Source: Artemisia argyi (Eukaryota > Streptophyta > Magnoliopsida > Asterales > Asteraceae). From it: a DNA stretch of 64,000 nucleotides. The DNA is taken from contig CM060708.1 in assembly GCA_030686995.1 (NCBI GenBank), forward strand, positions 106,925,044 through 106,989,043. Reading direction: 5' to 3'. Below the pieces are notes generated by a model. It searched no databases. It saw only the letters and a list, made by a program, of their open reading frames with translations, and was not told the DNA's origin. The position numbers and the translations under genes were made by a program. Of the stretch, positions 12,215-23,534 are shown piece after piece (the first letter of the stretch is position 1; each line of letters starts with the position of its first letter).

Positions 12215-12486
12215 CGAATGTCATTTGAAGAGAACTTTATTTGAAGTAACTTTATTTTATGACTATGTGTAATGCATCTTGAACATCTATGTTTATTTGC
12301 TCTAACTCTTTAGTCATGTTAAATTGATGATTGTGTTTGAATTTGGATGTGATTATAAGATGTTTCGTTGGTGTGTGACATCTTTTAGTGTTAAAATTTT
12401 TGCTTATGCTGCCTTGTAACTTGTGGGAATGCAGTATATGTGCAGGTTGCAAAAATGAGAAACCAAGAAAAAATTTAGGAACCTAC

Positions 12487-12560
12487 TGTCGACGGTCCCT
12501 TAGCGACCTGGCGGTCCTTTAACATTAAGGGACCGTCCTTTATTTAAAGGACCGTCCTTG
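12487..12560 (+). repeat. Hairpin cassette 3 of element C
   Basis: GTCGACGGTCCCTTAGCG, GGCGGTCCTTTAAC, TAAGGGACCGTCC and TTTAAAGGACCGTCC occur in order. It lies between ORF-X and ORF-Y, 217 bp before the ORF-Y start. Confidence 0.8.
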
Positions 12561-12776
12561 TGGGATCACGGATTTTTGCACTATTTTCTTCATTCCTGCA
12601 ATCCTAAACCTATTGCATGATTATCACCACCTTACCATGTTTAGATAAACATTTCTAAGTGCTAAAAACTCCTAATGCATGCTTTGCCTAAATCACAACC
12701 ATGCTTGATTATTTAAGCCTTTCTCATCACCCTCAACCTCATCACAATCATCTTTCAATCAACTTCATCACCTACA

Positions 12777-13490
12777 ATGGCCTCATCTTCCACTTCCTTG
12801 CCAACAACAAACAAAGAACCCACAACACAACAATCAAACAAAAGGCCTAAGCTCAAAATCATTCGACCTCAAACCAATTTCATTGATCTCACACTCTATG
12901 ACACCACTCCACCTCCTAAGTCACCACCATCATCACCTCAAGCACCAAGTGCACCACTCAAAACACCATCCTCCAATGGAACATATCACTCCTCTTCTAA
13001 GACATCCTCTAGCTCAAAGACAACCACATCACCTTTCTCATCATTTGTCAAAAACTTGTCACCCTTGCTAACCCAATCTAGTTCGGGTGCTTACACTCCA
13101 TTCGTGAGTAATCAACCATCATCTCCCACTCATTCTATCTCATCTCCAAGAAACCAATATCCTCCTCCAACAAACTCATCTAATCATACCACTACATCAC
13201 CAAATGGGCCTTTGGAGAACAATCCTCTCACTCCACCATCATCTCCAACTCTTGGTTATCCCGTTCCCTACTATTTTGCTAACAACCACATTGTGGGGTG
13301 TGCTTGTTGTTACCACAACTTTCATCTCATTCACTCTCTTCGAGATGAATTTCATGTCATGTTTGGTCACATTGAGTATCTCATTGCTCAACAAAATGTG
13401 CAACCACCTCCTCTTGCTTCAATGCCACCATCGGCAACTCCTTCGGCTCCACCTTCATCCTCTCCACCGTACACTCCACCCTCCGACTAG
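12777..13490 (+). CDS. ORF-Y of element C, Pro/Ser/Thr-rich protein of unknown function
   Basis: This frame is intact: 237 residues from the first ATG to TAG. The first 160 residues are low-complexity Ser/Pro/Thr, with a conserved-looking start containing PKLKIIRPQTNFIDLTL. A compact block follows with a cysteine pair (GCACCYHN) and FHVMFGHIEYLIAQQ, then a proline-rich tail. No signal peptide or membrane segment is evident. From memory, similar proteins with the same KIIRP start and C..C block recur in Asteraceae genome annotations. It sits in element C between two hairpin cassettes. The function is unknown; the cysteine block may be a small metal site or may form disulphides, which I cannot decide. 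Overlapping frames at 12883 and 13204 are shadows. Confidence 0.6.
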   Translation: MASSSTSLPTTNKEPTTQQSNKRPKLKIIRPQTNFIDLTLYDTTPPPKSPPSSPQAPSAPLKTPSSNGTYHSSSKTSSSSKTTTSPFSSFVKNLSPLLTQSSSGAYTPFVSNQPSSPTHSISSPRNQYPPPTNSSNHTTTSPNGPLENNPLTPPSSPTLGYPVPYYFANNHIVGCACCYHNFHLIHSLRDEFHVMFGHIEYLIAQQNVQPPPLASMPPSATPSAPPSSSPPYTPPSD

Positions 13491-13800
13491 ATACTCTCAA
13501 GAATCTAGTCATGAATAATCAAGTGGAAGTTGTGCTTTGGACCAAACATTCAATGGGAATTAACTTGTTGTAGTAGTTTATGAATTGTGATGTCGTTTCT
13601 ATGATGTGTTTGTTATGAAATTTCTTTATGGTAGTCATTGTATGCCTCCTTTGGATGAAATGAATGAATGATTATGTTTTAGATATGATAATGTGTTGTG
13701 ATATTAGTCATTGTTAAACATAAAAATGGACTAAAAATATCTAACCTTGAAAATGGGAAGTTACTTAAAACACAACATACCTGGCAACCTGGAAGCCTAC

Positions 13801-13878
13801 TGCCGGCGGTCCTTTAAATGGATTGACGGTCCCCAAATCAATAAGGGACCGTCCCCCTATTTAAGGGACCGTCCCCAG
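13801..13878 (+). repeat. Hairpin cassette 4 of element C
   Basis: CGGCGGTCCTTTAAATGG, GACGGTCCCC, AATAAGGGACCGTCCCC and TTTAAGGGACCGTCCCC occur in the usual order. It follows ORF-Y. Confidence 0.8.
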
Positions 13879-14257
13879 TAGTGCTCAGAATTAAAATTAT
13901 ACTATGTGTTTTTCTATCTGATTCCTGCACTACATAATTGATTTCACATCCATATCATATTCTATATATGCATGCATGTGCTTTGTTCTAACTCTGTTTT
14001 GTAGCACATCACCATAGCTCGGTTCCCCGGAGCCCTCATTAAGGGGGAGCACTTAGCTAGGGGGAGCTCGTGTTTCGTTAGTCACTCCAACGATTATCTT
14101 TCAACGGTGCTCGTGTCTTCTCTCCTCAACAACCATGACACACCTTTTTGATTCTACAAAAAAGGGGAGGTAACGGGAAAACTCATTAAAAACTTATCAA
14201 CGCATAATTATACTTAAAATGAGTTTTTATTTTGTAATCATCAAAAAGGCGGTAGAT

Positions 14258-14974
14258 TGTTAATACAAATAATGTCAAAAACGTTATTTGCATTATTCGG
14301 TCTTCTCGTGTTTTGATAATCACAAAATATAAAGACATGTTACGTAAAGTTACGGTTTATAAGTTTTTAATCGAGGAAACTCGTTACTTCTATGTAGCTG
14401 CTTCACCATCACTTCAGGTATGAACAAACTTTATACCGTCATTAGTTAAGTGATCAAAGACTTTTATTTTCACCTAAACTTACATTTTTATGTTTGAAAA
14501 AACATTTTCACAAAAGTATTTTTGTATTTTTAAAAAAAAATGTTTTATTAAGAAAATAAATTCAAATTCAAACATTACAACAACTAGTTTACCCTCCAAC
14601 CTTCACCAGATAGTTTTTCACCACGACTGAACAAAAATGGGAGCGTTTTTCGGGGCGGTCCCGTAAAGGGGTCGACGGTCCCTTAGTGATAAAGGACCGT
14701 CTGCTCCTTTGTGCCGTAAAGGGGTCGACGAAGAGTGAGTTTCGTGCCGAACCACTATAAATCGCCGTGTCTCTTGGTTGTGCTCTTTCTTTACTCTTCA
14801 CTTTACTTGTTTATTTATTTTTGCTAGTAACTAAATTGATATCACATAACTAGTAAGATTCAACATGTTTGTTAATGAAAAATAACCGGACCTAAAACAG
14901 CGAAACGGTTTAGAAAATTAAAAAGAAGCAGTGAAACTATTCAACCCCCCCCCCCCCCCCTTCTAGTTTCTACA
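14258..14974 (+). mobile_element. Element C 3' LTR, internally deleted
   Basis: It starts TGTTAATAC and ends TTCTAGTTTCTACA like the LTR at 7532 but is only 717 bp long. Relative to that LTR it lost a 20-bp repeat unit and about 780 bp. At the junction a 17-bp copy of CCGTAAAGGGGTCGACG (14714-14730) duplicates 14661-14677, as expected for filler DNA at a repaired break. A pure C run lies near its end. Its polypurine tract (AAAAAGGCGGTAGA) is mutated. Confidence 0.85.
14655..14700 (+). repeat. Hairpin cassette 5 (3' LTR)
   Basis: This is a shortened form of the LTR cassette: GACGGTCCCTTA is paired with AAAGGACCGT, and one downstream unit is lost. Confidence 0.75.
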
Positions 14975-16483
14975 CTCCATACTCAGATCAGACACTTGCA
15001 ACTTTAAAGCCTGAAAATATGCATCCTTCTCTTCAAATTGCCCAGCTAAACGGCGATAACGGGATATATACTTCTGCTTCAAGGCAATCTTCTTTTCAGC
15101 ACGCGCCCGCGACTCAGCACAAAAAGAGGTCTGGCGTACAGTCAAATAATTAAACTCATCAAAGAAATCCTTGTCATCCATCTTACGGATTTCAGAGAAA
15201 AACATGGGCGGAGAAAAATCGTCAACCATCTCGCGACAATCCGTAGCGGTCTCCAACCGAGAAATGCAGGGCACATTCCATTCCGGAATATAAACTTCCC
15301 CAAAAATGTTGCGGTCAACATCTGCAACATAACGAACACGACCAAAGAGAGGATCACCTTCGGAAACTTCATCCTCACCACCACTATCTAAGTTAGAAAC
15401 ACCAACGGACACGGAAGTGGGCAGAAGAAGAGATGATTGGGTAGCAGCCTTCTTCTTTTTCCTCATTAACAAAGGACGGGTGAAAGAATCTACGACCTTA
15501 GTAGCAACCGACGTCGAAGGAACATAAGACCTGGCAAAAGTATCAACCTCAATACCAAACATACCCGAAAAAGACGAAGAGTCAGAAGAAACAACGAACC
15601 TCTCCGCAGGATGCACGGTACAAAGGAGAGAGTCAATCAAATCATCAGGATGGACACCAACATCTTGTTCTGAAACAAAAGATTCCGAACGCACAGGGAA
15701 GATGACCGAAGAAAATGACATGAATCCTGAAAATAAGAAGACATCACGCTTTTAATAGCGGCCCTAGACTTACCAGAAGTAGTTGGATGATCCAAAAGAC
15801 CATGATCGGCCCTTAACTTCTTCGGGGGCAGAATTGTGGCACTAGGTTTCACCAAACGCTTCTGCTTCTTGGAAACAACAAGATGCCGCCCAGCATGACT
15901 ATCATTTTGGTCACCATGACTAGCTTCATAAGCAAAACTTGGCCCCGCGCCATCAAATCCACCATTATGGGCCTCTGGCCCATCTTCCGCATGATCATGC
16001 AGAGGTGGACAAAGCGAAACAGCATGATCACGAGTCACATCAAGAAGATTCGGGTCACCCTCTGCTAATTGCCTCGCCTCAACACCTACCTTACTCGGAT
16101 CAACATGAGTAATGAAGGCGTGCGCACTAATAGCTGAAAAAACAGAGAAATAATAAAAAAGGGTGAAAGAAGAAAGCAAGAAATAATGACAGTAAAAGTA
16201 TAGCACACAAGCCTCTTCCATGAAGACGGAATACTAGCCACTTGTCCTCCCTAAACGGATAAGCACGGATCAAACCAACCCAACAAAGGAAAGCTTCCGG
16301 ATACCTACGGAATGGGGCAGGCCCCTCAGCAATAATCCTATATTCTTCCGCGCTATGCTCATGAGGGCTAGGACCATAATCCACCTCGGCACCATCAACT
16401 GAGCACCAAGGGAAACTAACAGGACAAGCAGAAGCGTCAACCCATAAAAAGTGGTCCCTCCAACCCTTCACAGAATCTAAAAC
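14975..16483 (-). pseudogene. Antisense gypsy-type transposon gene of element T, middle piece
   Basis: On the minus strand it continues directly, in frame, from the piece at 28639 across the G1 insertion (TSD CTTAT). The first exon includes GWRDHFLWVDASACPVSFPW and PAPFRRYPEAFLCWVGL. A short intron of about 80 bp with a pyrimidine tract and TTTTTCAG acceptor follows (about 16215-16131). After it come DPSKVGVEARQLAEGDPNLL, an acidic/charged variable region, and a Lys/Arg-rich and helical C-terminal part that looks coiled-coil. The order matches, from memory, plant putative gypsy-type transposon proteins (PF04195). The break at 14975 is the element C insertion. Confidence 0.7.
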
Positions 16484-16488
16484 CTTAT

Positions 16489-17257
16489 TGATGAAGCGAA
16501 AAGTGTACCGCTTTTAGGGGGTCATTTAAGCCCTAATTCGAGATTATTTGATCAAATATTGCCCTAAATCGTTCCTTTTGTCATTTTAGGTACTTTTGGA
16601 GAGAAATCTGGAAAAGAAAGCATTTTGAACATTTTTGGAGCATAAAAGTGAAGAAAATGACAAAGTCCCAAAATCCTTATTGGGAACAGTACCTGACGGC
16701 GTCAAGGCTCTACAAGTGACGGCGTCAAGCTTGGCAAAAGAGGTGGATATGGCAAATACACATGACGGCCCAGAACTATTTAAATGCAATTTGACCTGAC
16801 GGCGTCACCAAGGCCATCAGGGTCAGATTACACGTGACGGCCCAGAGTAAATTTACACATGACGGCATCAGAATTTAACCTGACAACGCCAGATGATATA
16901 GAGTGACGACGTCAGGAAGAAGGCTTACACAAGAAGAAAGCTTAGTGAAACCATCACAAGATGATCGAGACAATCACAACTTGCGCGTGGAGTAGTTGAC
17001 ACTGTTTTGGCCATAACTTTTGCATACGAACTCGAATTTGAGCGATTCAAAAAAGGAAACGATCGGGACGAAAAAATCTTCGATTTGGTGAAAAAATGGT
17101 CGTGACGCCGTCAGATCAGGCCGACAGAAAATCTGCCTATAAATATAACCTTATTACATCATTTTTTGTAAGCCCTAAACCCTAAAGTCGATTCCTGGGT
17201 TTAGGTAGGTGTTTTTCGAGCAACTTAGAGGGTTTCAATCACTCCATAAACATCATA
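16489..17257 (+). mobile_element. G1 5' LTR, first part
   Basis: It matches the start of the 3' LTR (26956 onward) closely. It includes the near-palindromes TGACGGCGTCA between 16692 and 17113 and stops at CATCATAT, where G2 begins. The LTR resumes at 22649. Confidence 0.85.
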
Positions 17258-17443
17258 TATTTGGTACTTAGCCGTTTTCTTCACTTTTATGCTCCAAAAA
17301 CGTCCAAAATAGCTTCTTTTCCAGAATTCACTCTCCAAACACCTAAAATCACAAAAGGAACGATTTAGGGCAATATTTGATCAAATAAAGTCGGATTCGG
17401 GCTTAAATGACCCCCTAAAAACGGATCATTTTTCGCCTCATCA
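17258..17443 (-). mobile_element. G2 3' LTR remnant
   Basis: It matches 22463-22648 base for base as far as I can check. On the minus strand it begins TGATGAGGCGAAAAATGATCC next to the polypurine tract. Confidence 0.85.
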
Positions 17444-18058
17444 TATACCCTTACACTTGAGATTTGCTTGTCCTCAAGCAAATGAGCTTTTATTCTACTC
17501 GAAAGACAAGTTAGGGGTCATTTAACACTAATATAAAAGTAATTACAACAAATAATCGTTCCACTAAAGACCAATAGACAAGCACGGAGGTCATACACAA
17601 GCACCTCACAAATAGTGTTTAGATACTCACATCTCTCGGGTGTAATAAAGTAATATAACATTATGGAAATGGAAGATATCTCTCACTACCTGTCATAGCA
17701 AAATAGATTACCATAGGCTTGGGAAAGGATCAAACCTCCACCACATGGCGTAAGCACCTAGGATAAACTATCAAAGAGGTCTTTTAAAGGGTTATAACGT
17801 TAGGTGTAGGGATATGAATTACACGGTTTTGTTGGATAAAGGAAGTTTTACTGGTGGCGAGTTAACAATCTTAGTTAATCACATGTACAATATGGCGTTG
17901 CTAAGCCAAGACTAGACTCGACTTAAGCTAATAAATGAAAAATAACAAAAACATAAAATAAACATAGAATAAAAACGGGATGATAGTCCGTATGTTTTTT
18001 TTCTTTTTTTTTTTTTCTTTTCTATATATATTTTTTTTTTTCTTTTTCTAAATTTTTC

Positions 18059-18091
<33 letters not shown>

Positions 18092-19908
18092 ATACACTCT
18101 TACCCTACCATCCAAAATAATACATCATAGGGGTTTGAGTATTCCCCTTACACTTGAATCTTTACATACTTTACATTAAACTATTCTAATGACTCGAATT
18201 AAGAAAATTAAAACACTTGGAGTACTTTTAAGATTAACGTACATATGGGGGTAATAAGTGATGTTCTTCCCCATTACTCCATAAAATAAGTACTTACCCA
18301 TGAGTCCCAATCGTCCCAAAACAATACGTACAAGGATATGACTCGACTTAGCAACCATGTAATCAATTAGAAAGTTAACTTAGGGTTTAACAAATAACAA
18401 TAATGCACTAAAAATGAGCGCATACACGGAAGGCTAAGGCGATTTGGTTGTACATTTAAGTGGGGTGTAACAAATTCTTCCTTTAAGTAAAATGCTTAAA
18501 GTTAGAAACGAAAAGATAGGCTCGGAGGGGTGTACTAAGGGTTTTGTGTACTAAAAATGAGTACAACGCTAAGGGTGTGGGAAAAATTAGTTGACTTAAC
18601 TAGCCAAGTAATATGACTTAAATGGTCAAGTAATTATGATACGGGTTTAACACAAGGGTGATCCTAATGCCTCTTATCATGTAGTAAATCCTACCACACG
18701 AATGTAGTCTCACTAGCGGTCTCGGGATGCATCACTAACGCAAGTTCTAGAATCTAAATGCTACCAGTACACTCATAAGCACCAATAATAAATGCTTTTC
18801 CTATCAAATCTAAAGGCGAACCTCACATTTTTGGGTGGAAAATTTTTCTGAATATACGGTTATGTGCTAGTCATACAACCTCCTATCCATGAGACGCTTG
18901 CTATGGCTAAAGTTTCACTCCTAAATGTTGTAAAAAATTTTAAATTTGGCGCTAAAATTACACTAACAAGTATTTCTCATAGTTTTATTACTCATCTACT
19001 ATCAAACAAAACAAACTCAAGCGAAAGTGCATATGTAAGGTATCATCTTTTTACCCTCCCCTTACTCTTAAGATGAACATTGTCCCCAATGTTCAAGTAA
19101 AGAATGTAAAAGTTAAAAAAAGTAAAGAGAATGAAATCAAATACTCCCCTGATTCGCTCGGTATGGATTTTAGGTTGGCCAGGTTAAATCTTCCTCCAAG
19201 AAAACGAACAATCAAAGCTTCCCTTCCAGAATATAAATCATCTTCTTGTCATAAATAACCTGTAAATCCTGACAAAAGTAGACAAGGCAACCTCGCGTAA
19301 AATCGGCGGCATCCTATATAAGTTACTAAATCCTAGAAAACAAAGTAAGATATAATGCTTGTGGAATGAAGTTTGCAGATTCCCTGGAGATTATAAAACT
19401 TAATAATTCACAAAAACCATAAGACTCCGTTAGAAAAACAAAACCGGTAAAATTTCCAGATTTTAACTCCTGACGCCGTCAGAATGGACCTGCAGAAATT
19501 CTTATGTTAAGTTTCCGGAAAATTTCTGGAAAAACTTTGTCCTACTTCCTGGAAAATCCTGCAAAACTTCATTATAACTCAATACAAGCATTTGACTCTA
19601 ACAAATACGAATATACATGTTCATTAAATATTGTGGAGAATCATGATTGGTTTGTTTCTTAAAAACATATTTGGGGTTTCCCCTTACACTTATCTTTTGC
19701 AAAAATACCTTTAGGTTGAAGTTAAGACTAGGCTAAACAACATAGTAAAGTATTTTCACGTTTTATTTTAGAAGCATGATCAACCAACAATAAAAACAAA
19801 GCATGCATACGGAAGCAAATAACAAACAAACAAATAAAATCACACAAAACATGGGTTGCCTCCCAAGAAGCGCTTGTTTTTGTTCGAGTCACGAGCCTGA
19901 CTCTACCC
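17444..19908 (-). other. G2 3' non-coding region
   Basis: I see no gene. It shares blocks with G1 (24703-26955) and with the retroposed fragment (48545-50562): a poly(T/A) tract at 18061-18089, the stem-loop GAACATTG-loop-CAATGTTC at 19075-19094, and the GAAGCGCTTCTTGGGAGG-type block near 19860. One TGACGCCGTCA motif is at about 19472. Confidence 0.7.
19075..19094 (-). other. Conserved perfect stem-loop in G2
   Basis: GAACATTG is followed by a 4-nt loop and CAATGTTC, an 8-bp perfect stem. It is identical in G1 (25329) and near-identical at 49494. Confidence 0.75.
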
Positions 19909-21060
19909 TTATTTCACGGATAAAGGTGAGGTTTTCCCTACACTTAGGATTAAGTGCGGGTGAAAGTAGCGATACACACCCTTAGGGTGTAAATATGCCT
20001 CGTGAGGAAAGAGTGGTGGATGAATTGTATGCTCAAAGGTGCGGGATCCTATCATCATAGCCTTACCTAATTCAATTGGGTTAGTGGGTGAATTAAGATT
20101 TTCTCTTAGAAAGGGATCATCTTCTATCAATTTCAAGAGACTCCTAGTTGGGAATCCATCTTGACCTAATAAACCCGGTTTAAACCCATAATGTTTCTTG
20201 TGATCAATCATAAATGGGTGATGTGAGCATGTAAGGCCATTTTCCACTCCTATATTGGCTTCCTCTCTACAAGGCTTAGAGTCCATTACCTTTATCCTAG
20301 GACTACCCGGACTACATGGGTTGATGGGTGGGTCGGCTCTTCTTTTGTCTCCTAGATGTATATCTAAGGATGGAAAGTTGTGTGAAGATTGAGGTTCCGA
20401 TTCATCAACACTAGGTAATTCCCTAGAACTAAGAGTAAGGTTATCACTACAAGTATTCAAACCTATATCCTCTAGTGGTGTTTGGTACAAGGGTTCTACC
20501 TCTATTGGGGCTCCTATAGTCTCTTCTACTTCTTCCGGGTAAGTCACGGGTGGTGTGTATTCCTCAAGTGATGGTAGGACTTGTGGGGTACTTATTGGGC
20601 TTGGGTTTTCTACTATCTCTTCCATTTGTATTGTGGTGAAATCATACCACCCCGTATGCCCAGTTATCTCATCTATAGTTTTATCCCCAAACAGTCTTCT
20701 TGCTTGTTCCCTTAAACTTGCTATCAATTGATCCGTAACAACGTTTGTTGGGTTGTCCATTTTTTTGGCAAGTATGGCACAATTCTCTATTGTTTCCCAT
20801 GCTTCATCAGCACTTAATCCCCAAAGGTCTCCATGTGCGGTATGGTCAATGTCCATTTTGGTATAGTGGTCGACACGATGGTAAAATATTTCAATTTGGG
20901 ACCACAGATCAAAATTATGATGAGGGACTTTTCGGAGTAAATATTTAAAACGAGCTCATGCATCATAGATAGGTTCGTCCTCATGTTGTTTAAACATCAA
21001 AATGTCATTTGGAGTGGGTGAATTTCGTGGTTTGTAGTATGGTGGATTTGCGTTCTCCAT
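19909..21060 (-). pseudogene. G2 gag-like ORF with one premature stop
   Basis: The frame begins at ATG 21060 (MENANPPYYKPRN, same start as the G1 ORF) and runs 383 codons with one in-frame TGA where G1 has a tryptophan codon (IYDAW). The N-terminal third matches the plant Athila/Tat gag core, with ARFKYLLRKVPHH, FYHRVD and DEAWETIE. The rest is acidic and proline-rich. The C-terminus ends with the conserved HPKGVYRYFHPHLILSVGK. Compared with G1 it keeps about 80 more residues before this tail. No zinc knuckle is visible. It would form the particle shell if translated. Confidence 0.75.
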
Positions 21061-21218
21061 AATGGTTAACGGAATAGTCAATGGAAAGGTTTTTACTAAC
21101 AAAGACACAAAGAAAAGATAGACTAAAGAGAACCTAAAAATAAAAATAAAATCTTACTAGAAAGGAATCTAGCAAGTAGACCTAATAAAAAGAAATCCTA
21201 ACCTAGACAATAACTATT

Positions 21219-21236
21219 CCCCAGGCTGCGGCGCCA
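21219..21236 (-). promoter_or_regulatory. G2 primer-binding site
   Basis: On the minus strand TGGCGCCGCAGCCTGGGG follows the LTR end by 6 bp. It is similar to the tRNA-Asp type site. Confidence 0.75.
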
Positions 21237-21242
21237 AAAACT

Positions 21243-22648
21243 TGATGCGTGGGAATCGCACCTTGCTTTACCTCTCGATGGATCTCGAGAAGCTTACAAC
21301 CCCCACCAGGCAGTGTACCTGATCGTTGTAGTATAGTATAGTGACAAGTACCGGGGGATTGATCGTTCAGCTTAGGAATAGTGTCGCTAGGATTAGAAAA
21401 CCTAATTAATAGTTCTAGAGGTGAGAGATGATTATTTTTGTATTTTTGTATTTTTATGAAAGCAAGTAAAATCTCGGGTTTTGAAGGAGTAGGCGGAATT
21501 AGTTGCTATTCAACTAACCCAAAGCTAAGATATAATTAAAATAAAATAATGAAAATGAAATTAAACTAAATTATACTAAGGTTGTGAGCAGTGGTTGGAG
21601 AAATTGTGTTTACTTAGACTTCATTACTCCCTAGATATCTTTTACATGTTAATTACTTGTTACACTTGTATGAATGACGGATTGTATTCCTTAATACCAT
21701 TCGTGGGGTGGCATACATAACTCCCCAACTCTATGAGCTCTTATCTCCTCCTACACCATGACCCAGCACAACTATAGAGATTGTAAACAGTGGCTCATGC
21801 ATTAAATACAACCAATAAAGACCTAGTACGCCTCGGTTCATGTTTCTTAAGACGTTCAAGCATGTTACCATTTGGAGATCTGCCAGTTTTCTTAAGCCTA
21901 ACATATAAATCATTCATTCAAAACAAGAATAGACAAGTAATCAACACATAATCAACATCTAGGTTTCATTAGATCTAAGCAAACACAAGAGAGATCTAGC
22001 CTAGCATAATGGAATTGAGACAAGAACAAGAGATAAACAACCAACACATAGACATATTGATTGAATTGAAAGTACACTTATCTCAATTACAATGCAAGGT
22101 CTCAAGGGTTTGGAACCCTTGAAAAACCTGTAAAAGAGGCACCAAAATCGTCTTTAGGGTTTCACCAAAACTTCTCTCTTTTTATGAAAAAACTAGAAAA
22201 CTATATATAGGAAAAACAGTCTGACGGCGTCAAGAGTAACTTCTGACGCCGTCACCTCGCCGCCATAAACTTTCTCGGACGGCCTTGATCTACTTATGAC
22301 GGCCTATGTGACGCCGTCACCACCCACAGTATATTGATTTTGCCACTTTGACGCCGTCACGAGTCCTTCTGACGCCGTCACCACCTTCGGAGTTTAATTC
22401 TTCATGTCTGACGCCGTCAAGATGCTGGTCTTGACGCCGTCACCTTGTATTTTCAGCATGCAAATTTGGTACTTAGCCGTTTTCTTCACTTTTATGCTCC
22501 AAAAACGTCCAAAATAGCTTCTTTTCCAGAATTCACTCTCCAAACACCTAAAATCACAAAAGGAACGATTTAGGGCAATATTTGATCAAATAAAGTCGGA
22601 TTCGGGCTTAAATGACCCCCTAAAAACGGATCATTTTTCGCCTCATCA
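21243..22648 (-). mobile_element. G2 5' LTR
   Basis: The 1406-bp LTR on the minus strand runs from TGATGAGGCG to CACGCATCA. It holds at least seven exact TGACGCCGTCA/TGACGGCGTCA near-palindromes between 22221 and 22444, the densest array in the window, just upstream of a TATATATAG box (about 22203-22210) that lies downstream in the element's sense. Confidence 0.87.
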
Positions 22649-23528
22649 GTTTTCCATTATCATTGTTGTTTGCTCTTCTTTGATGATGTTTTGCTAATTT
22701 ACCTTGTGTCTACTTATGATTGTGTGAAACTTGTATATAATTGATTAGATCTTATTGTTTCCTTGTTGATGTTTGTGTCTGTCTTCATCAATTAGGGTGT
22801 GATACTTCGATAGGTCTAATTGGTTTAGCTTATAATTCTTGTTTCCTGTTGTCTATTGTTTAATTGAATGATATCGATATTAGGCTTAAGAAAACTGGCA
22901 ATACTTCCAATTAGTAATTTGCTTGAACATCTTAAGAAACATGATCGGAGGTGTACTACGATTATATGGTTGTATTTAATGCATAAGCGAATTCTAGTGA
23001 TCCCATGTTAGGAGCTTTTAGTCAGCTCGACATAGGAGTGAAGTAGGAGCTTATAGAGTTAGGAAAGATCGTACAGGGCCCTACGAATAGTATTAAGGAA
23101 TACAACCCGTCAATTAAAACAAGGATGTGACAATTCAATAGGTAGATATAGATAGCTAGCAAGGAGTAATACATCATAGGTAGATACGCTTCATTTACCT
23201 TGTAGAACCCTAGTTTACTTTTCTTGCATTTGTAGTTAATTGGGTTAGTTGACTAGCAACTAATTCCGCCCACTCTTCCAATATCCGAGATTTTTACCTG
23301 CTTTTCATAAAAATATAAAAACACAAAAAGAATCATCCTTCACCTTTAGACCTAGTTAGATTAATTTCAATCCTAACGAACACTATTCCTGAGTTGAACA
23401 ATCAATCCCCCGGTACTTGTCACTATACTATACTACAACGATCAGGTACACTGCCTGGCGGGGATTGCAAGCTACTCAAGATCCCTTGAGAGGTAAAACC
23501 TGCTGCGAGGGCGCAATCCCGCGTATCA
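22649..23528 (+). mobile_element. G1 5' LTR, second part
   Basis: It resumes the G1 LTR with TTTTCCATTATCATTG after the G2 insertion and runs to CCCGCGTATCA. It matches 27755-28633 closely. Confidence 0.85.
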
Positions 23529-23534
23529 AGTTTT

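Larger units (their letters stand above)
7532..14974 (+). mobile_element. Element C: pol-less LTR retrotransposon with two extra ORFs
   Basis: Two LTRs (7532-9025 and 14258-14974, TGTTAATAC...TTCTACA) flank an internal region with a tRNA-Met type primer site and a degraded copia-like gag start. It then has a 384-codon ORF relic (11060-12214), an intact 237-residue ORF (12777-13490) and a polypurine tract. I found no protease, integrase or reverse transcriptase, so the unit is non-autonomous. It sits inside the antisense T gene. The right flank is CTCCA; the left flank of the array, next to 7234, is CTCCCA, which may be an altered target duplication. From memory, both extra ORFs resemble hypothetical proteins recurrent in Asteraceae genomes. 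Confidence 0.75.
17258..22648 (-). mobile_element. Element G2: related gag-only gypsy element nested in G1
   Basis: On the minus strand it has a full 5' LTR (22648-21243), a primer site, a gag ORF with one stop, a 3' non-coding region, a polypurine tract (about 17463-17444) and only the first 186 bp of the 3' LTR (17443-17258). The two LTR starts are identical by eye over this stretch, so the insertion may be fairly recent or recently converted. Truncation of the 3' LTR and loss of some G1 sequence suggest a deletion at the left junction. Confidence 0.85.

Noticed and set aside
12883..13518. Additional His/Leu-rich frames
   Set aside because: Shadows of ORF-Y in the other plus frames; ORF-Y composition is the more protein-like one.
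20745..20948. Plus-strand frame opposite the G2 gag
   Set aside because: Antisense shadow of the gag-like ORF, which has clear family motifs.
22221..22444. CRISPR-like spaced repeats
   Set aside because: The near-palindromes are 11 bp with irregular spacing in a eukaryotic LTR; no repeat-spacer regularity.
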